Of a DNA stretch of 64,000 nt, positions 13,401 to 27,100 are shown in pieces (within the stretch, counting starts at the first letter, position 1; the number at the start of each line of letters is the position of its first letter). Position numbers and translations under genes: made by a program. The notes under the pieces were generated by a model. That model had not been told where the DNA came from, ran no database searches, and saw nothing but the letters and a program-made list of their open reading frames with translations. The stretch is from Acridotheres tristis (Eukaryota; Chordata; Aves; Passeriformes; Sturnidae): positions 86,248,922 through 86,312,921 of the forward strand of contig CM072886.1 of the NCBI GenBank assembly GCA_037013685.1. The letters are read 5' to 3'.

Positions 13401-16400
13401 TTTCAGAATACTTGATGTAGTCCTTTTTTTGTGCTTACTGAAAGTGCCCCTAATGTTTTAATACCCACCCCGGTGGAACAGAAAGTGAATAAACAAGGAA
13501 CTGAATGGAGATGTATGAAATTATGATCCTAAACTTAAAAAGTCTATTTGTTTTTTCAAGTTGCTGAATAAATCCTCTGTGATTTGTGTTGCAGAGGTCA
13601 ATGTTCTGCAGTAGGAAATGACTGGTTACGTGTCAGTATTCTCCAAGAGTTCATCTCAATTACTGGATTTGTCAAACATGACAAGCCTGAATGACTCTGT
13701 GGTGAAAATAGCACACAGTTTGACTATTAAAGTAATTGGAGCATTGACATTTAACCAAACTGCAAGAGAATTGCAGTAATAAGTCTGAAGAGCACTACCA
13801 CAAGCAAAGAAGAGACTAGTATTTTTATAAAATAAGATATTTTCTATTTTACCAGTTAAACTGGTGCCTTTTCATATTTTGATTAAGGTATATTTCAGTA
13901 TATTTTTTATTTAAATCATAAGATTAAAAGGAAAAGGTAATTCATTTTTGCTACCTTTTTTTGAAGAAGTACTAAGATTTGTATAATTGGAAACTCCATT
14001 AATTTGATGCACACCCTGGTTCAATTTTAGTATTGTTATGAATAATTTGTGTATGTGTTTTTAATGTCTTCATAAAGTATATACAGTATAAAGTTAAAAA
14101 TCTATGTATGTACATACATGTATGTGGAGATCATCATGTGGTGGTCATCACAGAATTAGGTTATAAATGTGTCTGTTACTTGATCTTCACTTGCTACTCT
14201 ACCTTGCTAAAGAGCTGTATCTGGTCTTTCAAGCCTGGGATGTGGATATTAAAATTCATTGCTTTAGCAAATACAAAAAGCTTTTCTAAAATCATTTGAA
14301 AGCCATTTACTTGTATCCATCTGCAATGAGATTTAAATTTTTTTTAAAGATACTATTTCTGATGGTAAATTCTACATATATCAACTTTTCTGAGACATAT
14401 AAAGGCTTTGGAGAACAATACAGCTATCAGTCACTGTGGATAATTTGGATTTATAATTGAGGATCAGACGAGATTTTACAGTCACCAAAATTGTATTTCA
14501 GACAATGGCTTAAACGACAGCCTCTTCCAATGTCTGGAGTAGGGACTGAAGTAATGATGATTTATGACAGTAGTCTGAGGGGGCTCATCCTCAGGTGAGT
14601 TACCTGCATTTTGGTGCATTAATTTTACCTTATCTGAACTTGAAAATCTGTTCTCTCCCAATTACGGGAACAAGTCTTCATGTGGAAATTGGAACTCACT
14701 TGCTCCTGGTGAAGTAAGTCAGACAAAATAATCCCGAAAGACAGAGTCAGGAGCATGATACAACCAACAATATGTCTGAAGTACACCTCAATTACATTAA
14801 CTCATTTTTTATGGGGTACAGAGTATGATTTATCACTTCTGCAGACACATTTTAACTATTGTTGTATCACAGAAGCAGAGAGAAGTATACATACTAATTG
14901 AATATGTTACTTGCCTTGACTTGCTTAAGTCTCATCTCCAAAAAGCTGTTGAACGTAATCCTTAAGTCTGTCTCTCTAGTGTAAAACTAAGTATGTGTTT
15001 AAATCCTTCTGATTTCAGTGAGACCCATATGTATATGTGAGTTTTTAGCTCGGAAGTAAAAGCCAAAATATAAATTTAACTGCTTTACTGAATTTGGGGC
15101 TTGCATGATCCAAAGTAATACTTAGTCACAGTCTAAGTAGAGATTTTGGGCAGTCTTTGTAAGGACAGACATTCCTGTATTTCCCTATAGAGAAAACAAG
15201 GGAGAATTCACAAGATGCTTGAGTATCTATTTGCTGACCTTAGTGTGAAAATAAACTATGTGTTAGGACCAGAAAAAAATCTTTGGAAAAACAAAAAGGT
15301 GCAGGTGAGAGTCGTAGTCTTGGTTTGGTTTTTTCCCCCTGAAATACATCCTGGAGATCTGTATGTGCATAGGGCTGGGGAAAGGAGACCTGGAGGCTGC
15401 TTCAATTTTTTAAGTACCTTCTATGAAACCAGTTATTTTCTGCTCTGTCACTAATGTAAATCCATTCAATGTCCTGACATTGCTCCTGATTTGCCCCTAG
15501 TGTATTGGAGATCAGATAGACTTTCCCAAAGAACAAGCTCCTGTTTCAGAGCTGAAGTGGCACTATCCTTACCTAATACAATTCCATTTACTTGGAATGT
15601 CATGGCATATTGCAGTTATCCATCTTTTAGTGTTCTTGTCAGCTTCACCTGTAAATTAACTTTGAAGATCTGAACTCATACTGAAGTGTTCCTCACAAAA
15701 GTGCCTCAAGTGAAATTAAGTAAATAATTATAAAGGAGCAGCAAGAAACTGTGCTCTTTTCTGCAGCTTGAGAGTCTAAAAGTGGAAACCTGAAATTCAT
15801 GCATGAAAGAATGTATAATAATGCATCCTTATTAAGCATTAAATAGTTTAGGCAGTTTTAGCTGCAAATGTTATGAAGTAAATGTAGAGCTCAAATCAGT
15901 TATTTGGAACATTGGGTAGGGAGAAATGTTTTTTTCTGTACCATACAGTGGAAATGGGAGAAACATGCATCCAGTTTCATCCAGAAGAAAATCCATCCAG
16001 TAAAAAAGTGTCATGATTCTGAATGAATAGTAAAACAGGAAAATAATTTGGAACAGTTTTTTTTCAAAGCTTCTGGAGTAGAAAGAAATCAGGTAAAAAC
16101 TGGGAACAACATTACCTTTCTGCTCTTGTTCAGAGGGATGAAGGCAGCATGCACTCTGACATTAGGAGAGCAGCATAGCCTGTGTTAGCTATCCAGACTA
16201 TTAGCCTTGTTTTGATCTGCCAGGTGATGGAAACTATACAGAAATACCAGATACCAAACACAGTAAATCAGCATCCAGCAAAAGGCTGCTTGCCAGAGAT
16301 TTTTGAAGCAGCAGGAGGACCTTGTAACAATTTTACCTAACGTTTAGGTTTAAAGTCTGAATACAGTGAAATAATGTGTTGTTCTGGATGGTAAGGAAGG

Positions 16401-17396
16401 AAATGCTAGGGAGATTTTGCAGATGACTGCCAGGAAGTAGCTGTCACTAGACACGCTTGAACAGGTGCCAGTTGTGTTAGAACTTTTGAGACAATGTGCA
16501 TAAACCTCAAGTGGAAGTGCACTCATTCCAAAATACCTAGATTTTCCCTAGATTACTGGCCCTGCAAGATGATGGTTTGTGACACCTAAAATAGTAGTTC
16601 TAGAATGCAAGAGTACAGTTAGAAAATACACACAAAGTTCAGTCAGATTTCATTCTGATAGTTCTGCAGATTTGCTCAAGATCCAAGGCCATCCATGTGG
16701 CTGCTTTACTGAGCAGAACTGTCTGTCCAAGAAGTTTCATCTGCTTGGAGAAATTGAGTTATAAAAAGTTTAATTCCAGAGATTTGTCAGTGATTTGGCC
16801 AACCAAAGAAAGCAAATCCCAATATACTTCAGCAAATCCTATTGTGAGTGACTTATATGGAACCGATGGAGAACTAGGCTGGGGTTTGCTCTGTAGACTG
16901 TGATTGAAGAGCTCCATTGATTCAGGCTGAGGCAGCTTAAGAAGTCATTGCCGTCTACTTTGCCCTGCCTCTGTTGGAATTTCTTATCCTTGAGGTAAAA
17001 ATAGCAAAATGTAGTGTGCCTGCTCCCGAGCCACTGCAGCTCCCAGCTTGAGGGCAGTGTGATTCACCTTCAGGTTTTATTTGGTATTAAAGCAGAGGCG
17101 AAGGGGAACTTGGAGACACTTAACTCATCAGGTTTAACTGTGGCAGTGGAGTGGTATGGGAATAGGATGGGAGGACCAGCAACCTCTTCAGTCACTGCTA
17201 TTAAATCCAGTAGGAATTGCTTTGCAGAATGCTTGCTTACAGTCCCGACTGGAGAAGTTACAGTGAACCATTCCTTTCCTGCAGCATGGTCGACCAGTCC
17301 TTTGCCATCTTCAGGGAATGTAGGAGCCCTCTATTAGCTGGTAACTGTAGTCATCTTCTTATTGAGCTCCTTTAAATGAGTTTGTTTAGAAAACTT

Positions 17397-17450
17397 TGAT
17401 TAATTAATTAGAAGTTAATACTTAGAAGTTAATTAGAAAGTTAATACTAA
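17397..17450. repeat. AT-rich short tandem duplication
   Basis: Three copies of TAGAAGTTAAT or TAGAAAGTTAAT lie in tandem (17409-17419, 17423-17433, 17434-17445), preceded by TTAATTAATTA. TTAATACT recurs at 17416 and 17441. This looks like local replication slippage. Confidence 0.75.
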
Positions 17451-17885
17451 ATACAAGTAGTAAGTAAATAACAATAAATATGGAGCACGCTCATCTACCT
17501 ACATTGTTTTAGTGTCTTCTAGGAAATAATATCTTAGTTTCGCTCCTGTAACTGATTCAGGGCAAAAGTAAATACTGTCATGTGACAAATGACTAACCAT
17601 GCAGTCAATAGTTGTAAAGGAGTTGTACAATTCAAACGTGCTTCTGGAGTAATTTTTGAGAAACTGTCAAACTTGTCAAATGTGGTAAGCATGAAGGCAT
17701 GTTTTTATTCTGTAATTCTTCCCCCTTTTTAGCAAATCTTAAAGTAGAGATTTGATTATTGTTTTCGTTGTTTTGGGAGAGTATCTTTCACATTTCCAGA
17801 GGACCTTCTGCAGGGATCTAAAGTTTTAAATTTACACTAGAAGGTATTTTGTGATGCATCATATTATTTTCACAGGAAAAAAAGC

Positions 17886-17898
17886 AAAAAAAAAAAAA
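17886..17898. repeat. A13 run
   Basis: Thirteen uninterrupted A in an otherwise unremarkable stretch. Confidence 0.8.
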
Positions 17899-20261
17899 CC
17901 AAAACTCTGTAAGTCCATGAATCTAATCCCTTTATTCATGCTTATACAAAAGTAAACCATCTCTACTTGCAAGGCTAATAAAGGCTTGATGTGAAAAGTC
18001 ACTTTGGCATTCCTATAGTGCTTAAGCACGTACTTAACTTTGAGTCCAGAAGCGTTGAAGTACCTTCCTGAAATGGAGCAGTAACCTGCGGCTTTATTCA
18101 GCACAACTTAGAAGCTTTTTCAAGGACTAAAGGGTTTGATTTGCCTTTCTTCCCTGTGAGGGGACACACCCAAGCCTCCTTTTCTAAGGATTTTTGCTGT
18201 AGCACTCAGGGAGAAGCAGGAAAGTAGGAAAGAATGTTTCCTAACACATCCTAATACACTGCTACCATGAGACAGCATAATTTAATCATCATATTTCTTG
18301 AATAAATGATGTGGAAATGCTTTAGGTTTATAGTATGGAAACTTTGAGACTTATACTGGGTTCTGCTTTTGTATTTGGTATCCCACAGCACTTAGGTCTG
18401 TGAGCTCGTCAGCTTCACTCATAGCCAAAGACAGTGTTCACTCATATAAAACCCTACAAAGTCAGAGCTCTTTTTCATATTCTGACTTATTATTAACTTC
18501 TTCTTAATAGCAGAACTCACAGCTTTCTTTGTTGTTCTTTTTCTGTTAAGGGAAAAATAAAAGTTGCTTCCATTTTTACATAAGTTTGGTTATTTAATCT
18601 GAATGTGACACTCAGCCTTCAAAGAATCCTGTGCAGTACATTTTTAATCTGTTGTTTCTAATGAATTCTAGTCACTAAGAAATACTGTTATCTAGGTCAG
18701 ATTTTTTGAGTATTATTTTACTGTGGCTACACATCCCACTGTGCTTTCTCTAAAATGAGCTCCCCAATGAGGTCTTGTTGTTGTGCTTTCTTACAGCTTT
18801 GTGGAGTAACTTTTCTAACTGTAAATGTAGGTTGTGCTTTGTTTTTCAATAGAAATGTATTCTTGACTGAACCAACATCCACCCATTTAAGACTCAGTCT
18901 TAAACTTTCTTTGGGGATAGGGAACAGGACATAAAATACCTCCAATTTTTATCATTAATATTCTTGATCTTTCCTACCTGGAAGGAATGGAAAAGAGATG
19001 ATCAAACCAAAATTTATTAGTTAATTTTAAATGTGTTGATATAACTGCTTTCAGCTAGTCACAGCAAAATGGCCTTGACCATGAGGTAAGACGTCGTTTG
19101 ATATCATGGAGATGCTCTGAGATTTCTGAGCATTTCTCTTTCTGGACCTTTACTGTGACACCTCTATCTTTACCCTAACTTACTTAGTATGTCTGCCCAA
19201 GAGACTTTTCAGTCCCTTGAACAGGAAAGCATTGGGTCTGCTAGCCATGCCTACAGGAGGGGACACTGAGCAGTGATCACCTTAGATCACCTAGATCAGT
19301 GACAGAGTAAAATTGCACCAGATTTCCTTCAGCTGGCTATCGTGCCCTTTTCTGACATTGTATTTTCTTCAACATGTATGGATTGGGCACATACCTCCAT
19401 GTTCATTGATAGAATATCACTACTCAGCTGCATAGTTTCTTTATTTAATTGGCATCCTTCTTCACTCCTAATGGAACAATTACTTGCATAAAGATATTTC
19501 CAAGTAGATGTCCTAACAAAGTAGTTCATCTCTCAGGATTGTTTTCTTCATCAAAGAAATATTAAAGCTTATAATTGTGATGATTTTCTATGTGGAGTGT
19601 GAATTTCTGACAGTGATGTCAGATCAGCTTATAGGTAGCTGAAAGGAAAAGCTAGTTTTATAATCTAAATGGGTAAGAAGAGAAAAGCAGCATATAAAAA
19701 TGGTTTATATCAGAATGACGATGATGAAACTGAAAAGATTAGAAGAAAGCTGGATGACAGCCAGGTGAAAGCACTTTTGATGCAGCTCACTCAGTGCTCC
19801 CTGTTCTGGAGCTCTGATGTTAGGGTTCTGGACTTCCCCTCTCACTGAGGTTTGTGGTAGACCTCAGCAGTCTGAAAACGGGGGCTGTAACAGGGCACTC
19901 AAGGAGCAGTTGCCCTTAAAAGCTTGAGCTTAGAGAAATTCTGGGTAGAGTCACTGGTGCCAAAGCTAAATAAAACTGACGGTCCCAAGGAGTTCTGAGC
20001 TCTGCTAGCTTGGATTAAAAAACTTGTTTTTAATCAATAAATAATTAATTAAATACAATACTGCAGCTTCACTAGAAGTTTGCAGCTAGCATTGACTTAC
20101 AGCCAAAAAAAAAAAGGAGATGTGGACTTCAGCCAACAAGAAATCCAGCCATTTCAACTGACCTGACCTGGTGTAATTTCATTTTCAAGTAACACAAGAA
20201 GGACTTCAAAAGGCCCTTGAATAGATGGTGGATAATTGACTCCTGGCAATGAATGCAGAAT

Positions 20262-20365
20262 ATGGAGGTGCCCATGCTGGTTGTTATTAGATGTATTGTC
20301 AGCCTTTGACACCGCTGATCACAAGGCTTGTTGACTCGTGTGCTGTATGATCTACTTCATACCTA
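20262..20365 (+). mobile_element. Degenerate L2-like LINE fragment with reverse transcriptase motif
   Basis: From 20281 the frame reads LLLDVLSAFDTADHK, matching the L2/CR1-clade reverse transcriptase block LLDLSAAFDTVDH, with one alanine missing. The upstream residues CPCW also fit this family. A single-base deletion just after DHK moves the reading to the frame giving LLTRVLYDLL, as in the usual DHKILLTRL. The first catalytic Asp-containing block is therefore visible but the copy is dead. Similarity fades by about 20365. The second catalytic block (YxDD type) was not found nearby. Confidence 0.68.
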
Positions 20366-23300
20366 AGTTAAGCGTTCAGGCAGGTGGTCAACATAACAAT
20401 GATACCTCTCCCAAGTCTCATTTAAACCCTAGTTTGAAAGTTCAAGAGAGACTTAAAGCTGGCTTGCTCCCTGCAAAAAGGGAAATTATGGAGGTGAATT
20501 TTGCTGTCTGAAGGAGCCACTGGATACGGATTTGTATTTCAGCCTACTGAAATACACCTGTCTCTGATTAGATCTAGCACTCATTACTGAAAAGGTAGTG
20601 CATTGGGACACATCTATGGAAATGGAGGCTTTTTTTAGTAGCAGTTTGAAGGTAAAGAAGTCTTTCTCGATAATTTGCCAGGTCTATAAACATCCAGTTC
20701 TGCTTTTGTAATGTAAATTAAGTGTCATTAAAAGACCATCTGTGGTGCTGGATTTGGTTTTATTTATATACATTGTATTTGTGCTGAAGACATATATCCT
20801 TAGAAAGTACTTGTACCTTTTTAGTAAAGGTTACAATTCTTCTGAAGCATATTTGTTTGGACATCTCTGACCAGTGACATTTTGAGATCAAGACCTTTGA
20901 GGTTCAGTGTGTAGAACAAAATGTTACAATTCTTTTGTTTCTGCCATCACATTCATTCATTGAGATGCCTGAAACTGTGCCTGATGAATTCACAAAGAGC
21001 TGTATCTTGCCCTCTTCAGAGCGGGTGGGCAGGGACGGGAGAGGACAGCAGGGTGGCATTTAGAGAAATATGTCTTTTTCTCCACAGTGTTGGTTGTCTT
21101 CCCTATGTAAGCTTGATGGTGCCTCTAATAGCGGTGCTAGTACTGATAATTGGCCTGGTTTCTTACAGGAAAATGTGGGTTCATGTTCTTTACCTTCTGC
21201 TCCTGTATCTATCTCATCATGCAGTGGGAACAGTCTTGTCTGTCACTGTTGGTTAAGCCATAGGACTGGGATTCTTGAGGACAATAACTGCACAAAGTCA
21301 TCCAGAGAAGTTTTAGGGAATTTCAGAAGTGTATCAAACCCCACAGCTGGTCAGGGTCCCTCTTCACACTGGGCTGTCAACACACTCCATCCGAGTGGGC
21401 AGGGAGGGCACCTCCTTCAAGTGCAGCAGCCTGGGCTCACACATCCTCTCCTCGAGGTGTGGGAGTGGGAGCTGACAGGCATCCAGGCTTTCTGTGAGTT
21501 CCCAAAACCTATTGCCCTTTTTCTTCAAGGTGGCGGAAGCACCCAGATCTGGAACAAGATGGAGCAGCATGTACCTTTCAAAAGGAGCAAACAATAAAAC
21601 TTTTACAAATCAAGATGATTCATTCATTGCTCAGAGCTGCTCGCTGGGGATGGAACCAGAAAAGAAAGCAGGACAAAAGACATTAGCACACAATGTTTAA
21701 GCAAAAATGCTCAGTCCTGCTGCTGAGTTCTTTAATACATCCTAAAGCAGCACTAGGGACATAGTTTTTGCTTAGCAGTTCGTCTTTAAATGAGGAAAAC
21801 AGCCAGTTAAAATATATTATTCGAGCATTTTGATGGCAGGCTGGTGCTCATGCACAGAGGCTGACTAACAGTACCCTAAAGGTAAGTGTCTTTACATGTG
21901 TAAGAACGCCAGAAACAATCTTATATTTAATATATCTTAATTGACAGTGATGGATTTACTCCAACTTTTTATTTCACTAATTGACTCTGTAACACCTAAC
22001 ACCTACATTGTAACAAATCGATCTTATCCTGACCTCTTTTTTTACAATAAAGGCATATTTGTAGGCAATTAATTTACCTATGATTTTCATTGCCATTGAT
22101 GTGGCTACCATTTATTCTTATGGCAGAGTTCCTGTTGTTTTCCACTAGAGGAGTCTTGGGAGTTTTATCCATGTTTTTGAAATCTAGTATGGATTTAGAG
22201 GAACTTTTAAAAATTATTTCTTCTCTCTTAAAATAAAATTCTATTTTTAAAATGCCTACAGCGAGTGTATTTGACTATTTTTAGTACTGCAAATTGGAGC
22301 CTAATCTGCCTTTCCCATCCCTATGCAGTAATACCAATAAGATAAATTAATTTACTCTAGACTTTTATTAGTCCCAATGAAAACAATATCTAGTGAGATC
22401 GAGGTAGTAAAGGCTTTATATATGTAATTTGGATATGTATTTTCAGGAAGAAAATGTAAAAACAATTCAGCTGGCTTTGTTTGACCAAGTTTGTGTACAA
22501 ATACAACTAAGTAGATTAACAACACATAGTGTGCTCTATGTGTGAACTTCTGAAGAGCCCTCTACTCTCCATATGTGACATTTTCAAAGGGGGCAACACC
22601 TTCAACAGGCAACATCATATCATCATGTGTGTTCGTGTGTTGAAATTGTTTTTAAAGGTATTAATCACATATTTCATTGAAAAATCCAAATGCTCAGTTT
22701 CAGGAGACAATTTATTCTTTTCAGGATCTGGTTCAGAAAGTGCCATATTGTTTGGATGACAACTGGATATATTTTTAGTTTGATGTGTTATTTTGGAGAA
22801 CTGTGACTCATTGTAAATTGGTTTGGGGCTCTCTGCTTCCTTTGTGTTCTTTTCTCCATGCCTTGTTAACTTACTTCTCATGCACTCCAGAGATTCTCTT
22901 CATGCAGTGGCCTGGTTTTTGTCTTTTTCTTAATATTGTACAATCTCCCACCACTTACACATGGTCAGAAATTGCATCATCAATTTTATTCCTGTTATAA
23001 CATTACCCTAGAATCTTCCAAGCGGATTATCATATGTTATCAGTGTAGCAGCAATGTCCCTGGGGCTTCTCTTCCCAGACAGTATCCTAATAATATGTTC
23101 TCCACAGCATCTTTTCTTTCTCTATCTGGCACGGGACAACTGTTCTGAAGAGTGCTTCTTCCCAGACCTACAGGTCCAGTCCCCTGCTAATTTGTTTAGC
23201 AACACAATCAGTGCTGCTGTTCCTAGCAAGATGAATTTCACTGATGTGTGGATACAAAAATACAAGCCCACAGATGCCTAGATCTATTGGAAAGTGAAGC

Positions 23301-24163
23301 CTTAATTCAATAGAAAACACCAACTTTCCTTACTTTGGCTGAACATTTAAAATGCCTTCATAAAAAAAATAAATCATCTCTTTGAAGCAGTTTCACACTG
23401 GTTTTATGCTAAAGCTTGCCAATTTCCCAGCTGCCTGCTATTCAGTACAAAGACAGGTAGCGTGCTCTGTTGTGCTTTTTTAACCCAGATTCTTTATTCA
23501 CTGACGTCAGTGGTTTCAGTAAACAGGAATTTGCAATAACCAAGTGCTGAATCCTGTTGCCTTGTGACGGAACTTTTCAATCTTGGAATAACTACCCAGC
23601 AGCAGAATAAAAATGAAGCAGAGGGATAAAGCCTGAAATACTCAATAAAAATATAAGTGAGGGTCATTTCAAAAAATGGTTTATAGGAAGCTCTACTGGA
23701 GGATTTACATATGTTGCAATTTGCAATCACACCTGCTTTGCACAGTTCACGGTCACTTCTCTATCCCATTCCCATCATAGTCAATGCACACAAGCCTATG
23801 TGGAAAAAAACAGAGATGTCTGAAGAAATTTTCTTCCCAGCCCCTCCTCTCTGCATTTTTCTGTCACTGTTGTCAACGTAACTAGGTTATGTGTAACTTG
23901 GTAAAGCGTATCAGAGTGTCATCACTGGTATTGAGCTGGATTTATGCAAGTTGGCAAAAGTAAAAAAATTCTACTTTTTCAAAGTTGTAATAACAGTAAT
24001 AAAATGAAATCAACTCAGAAGCCTTTAACTAATGCAGAGTAAGCTCATACATCTCCCAGGGAGGCAAAGCTGCGATTAGCATGTTTGAATGCCTTACTAC
24101 AAGTGATACTTTGTGGAAGTGCAGCACTTCTTGTGGGAATGAAAAGTGCGGTTCCGAAGCAGG

Positions 24164-24177
24164 CTGTTAATTAACAG
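24164..24177. repeat. Perfect 14-bp palindrome around TTAATTAA
   Basis: CTGTTAATTAACAG is its own reverse complement. It resembles a homeodomain or HNF1-type site, but a palindrome of this length is expected by chance in AT-rich DNA. Confidence 0.6.
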
Positions 24178-27100
24178 AAGAGTTACTGTAGTGTTTGCTG
24201 TGATTTCATCCTAGCTTAACAGAGCAGAACCAAACTGAACAGCCAAAAAATCAGGCAAGCAAGAGCCTTGTTGTTGTTTTTTTACATCCTGAGAATTTGA
24301 CTTTATACATTATTCTAGTTCCCTGTTGTCCTGCGGATAGGGGACTTAGGGGGCAGAAAATACTGGTGATGATTTTAATTCAAACTTCCAAATGTTATGG
24401 AATAGATACCTCTAGTTTTCTGATATTATTTCTAGTTGTTGCAAAGCTTGAAAGTGAGCAAAGCAGTTTTATGTTGTGTAAATTGTGTCCATGTTTTAGT
24501 CTGAGCAGAAGAAATAAGAAGAAAGAGAGAGACTCTGTACGGTAAAGGCATCATGTTAAGGTCTCCCTTGTACTGCACTAATCCCACTGCCTAAGCAGAC
24601 TCATGTGTGAATGCTCACCTGACATCATCTCTGTGACAATTCCAAGCATAATGCTTGGGATTGTGCTTCAGATTAAAGTGAGGGGACGCTGCTTTGCCAC
24701 TGACCTAATGAAGGTTGTTGTGGTCTGCCTGTTCTCAAGATTTTACCGAATTACTGTGAAGAAATTAGGTGCATTCTGACATCTGATAGACAGCATCACT
24801 AGATACATACTCTCCGTGAAAAGTAATATTAACAGTGCCAGAAAGACACATCTAATTTTATTAGAAAAGTCCTTCAGATAGGCAGTCCATTCCAATATTT
24901 TAATTTATACCATATTTTCTTGCATGTAAAAAGCAATATTATCACAACCTCTTGTCAGATGAGAGTAACTCATGGATGAAGTTGGCTTTTCAGTGTTAAA
25001 CTCTATGATAATGCAGGGTGACAAAAACGAAGTGAATTACAGATCAGTGACAAATGAAAAGTGCTCCATCCATAGTCATTGATATCGTGCCATGGCAAAA
25101 AGACTCTCTCTGTATGTGCTGCTTTATGAAATGATTTGCATTTCTTGCTGTTCCTGAGATACTGAGCCACTTTGGTGCCTCACATCATACATGCCCATGT
25201 TCCAATAGAGAACAAGACAATACCTTCACATTCTGGGAATCTTAAAGCAGACTCTTAGCACAGCTTCTTTGGGAAGAGGATTGAGGAATTCTTCCTGCCT
25301 CTCCAGTCTCAAGTTCCCATGTTTGCTCAGCAGTAACTGCATAAGGGCAGAAATAGCTGTTTTTCTTTTATGCTAGCATTAACGAAGATGGTGTTTGATT
25401 GTGGTCAAAGAACAGGTAATACTGTTCTCGGGTATGAGTGTCTTACTAAAATCCCCCTCAACAGCAAGAAATGTTTGGGGGTTTATTGCCTCAGCTTCTA
25501 GGCGTCATGTATTCACGTCTTTGTTCCATTTATTCTTAAGCAAAATACACTTTGTAAACTAATTTTCCTTCGTTTAAGGCCTATTTGTAAGTGAGTATTA
25601 AACCTACGTGACTGCAGATGAAGACACCCTTTGCTACTGAAATGCCCAGAGTTGTCCCAGGTCTGGTCTGAGGCCAGAGACTCTTTTGACTGCTGGTGCA
25701 TGCTCACAACGGCACAGCATGGCAGCAGCACGCTGTGATGTCTTCAGAGTTTGAGTAGGTCTTCTCTGCCCCCAGTTGTATCACTCATGACACAAATCTT
25801 CCCTGAGAGCATGGTTTCTCTGAGGCATCCTTGCCTTATGCTATGGAGGACATCATTGCTATGTCTAAAATGCGAAAAATGCTGCTGGGGACAGCATGGG
25901 CAGGTCTGGGATGTGGCTTGCACTGTGAACCTGTTGTGAAGGGGGCACAGCTGCCCTAAGTGTAAACCATCACCCACTGTCCATGGCTGGTACCACTTGG
26001 CATCTGGAACACCAGAAACACTATACAAAAATCAGGCTTCCAGACCCACAAAGACATGTCGCTTGTATTGCAATTGTATATTAATTGTGCAGCACTAAAC
26101 ATTAGCAAGAAAAGATTGTTTCATTACTAATATTGGTGAAAAATCAAGTGATGTCTTTGTGACTACTTTGAACAGGACTGTGGTTGTAAGCCCAAAAAAT
26201 GAAAACTACAAAGCTTTCTTGTTTCCTGTGATCAAGTTATATTCTCACATGAATGTGCATAGCAACAACTTCAGAAAACAAAGAGTCTTTGTTCAAAATA
26301 AGTGATTATTCGCTCCTTTTTAATTTAGCATAGAGTGACCCTTTGTACTGAGAGGCTCAAACATGTCTATGAATTTTTTGAGTGCCTAAAATTCTCAGCA
26401 TATTAAAATTGCACTTATTAGAAATGGAAACAGTGAGCATAACAGTTGCAAGGCTTGCAAGGAAGAAGATAGCAGAATCAAAGGTAGTACTGCTTTTTTT
26501 GGCATTGGTCTTTTGCATGCAGCTCTGAGTCTCATTTTAAAAAGTCTTCGTGTGTGATGTTATGTGATGTTAATTGTAAAGGAGAACAACAGTGGATGTG
26601 CTGTTGATTAGAACAATGAAGCTTAATGAAGTAAATGCTAGGGTATAGCCTCCATACTGAGGAGGCTTGCAGTGCAAATTTTTGCTCAGAAAGAAAACCA
26701 AACCAGTCCAGACTGTGTTTATGAATGAAGGATGGTTGAACGCTGGGGATTTAATGTCTATGCTGTAAGAGCTGCCACACTTGATTGGTAACAATCTAGA
26801 CTTAAGTTGCATTTAGCTGTTTTTCCAGATGAAGGAATTCTTGTGTGTCTGCTAGTAGTGGTTCAGGGTTGTGATGCCTGTAGATTTTACTTGGCTGGTG
26901 GTGGGAGGTGATCATGGAGTTCTGTGAGGCCACAGGGGTTCAGTCTCTTTTCTTTATGCATCTTTTTTGCTTGAAAGGATATTTCTCAAGACAGAGGCTC
27001 TCTTTATATCTGTTTCCACTGTGGCACTAACCCCACTGTCAGTGCTTAACAACGAGTATGTAGCATTGCACTGAAAACCAACATGAAAAGAACTTTTAAG

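Noticed and set aside
21070..21597. 175-residue open frame, the longest in the window
   Set aside because: There is no recognisable domain, the composition looks like random translated intron, competing frames overlap it on both strands, and I see no splice partners.
24341..24358. CTCF-like AGGGGGCAG cores (also about 35191 and 41905)
   Set aside because: Only the AGGGGGC half fits. The CCA part of the motif is missing in all three.
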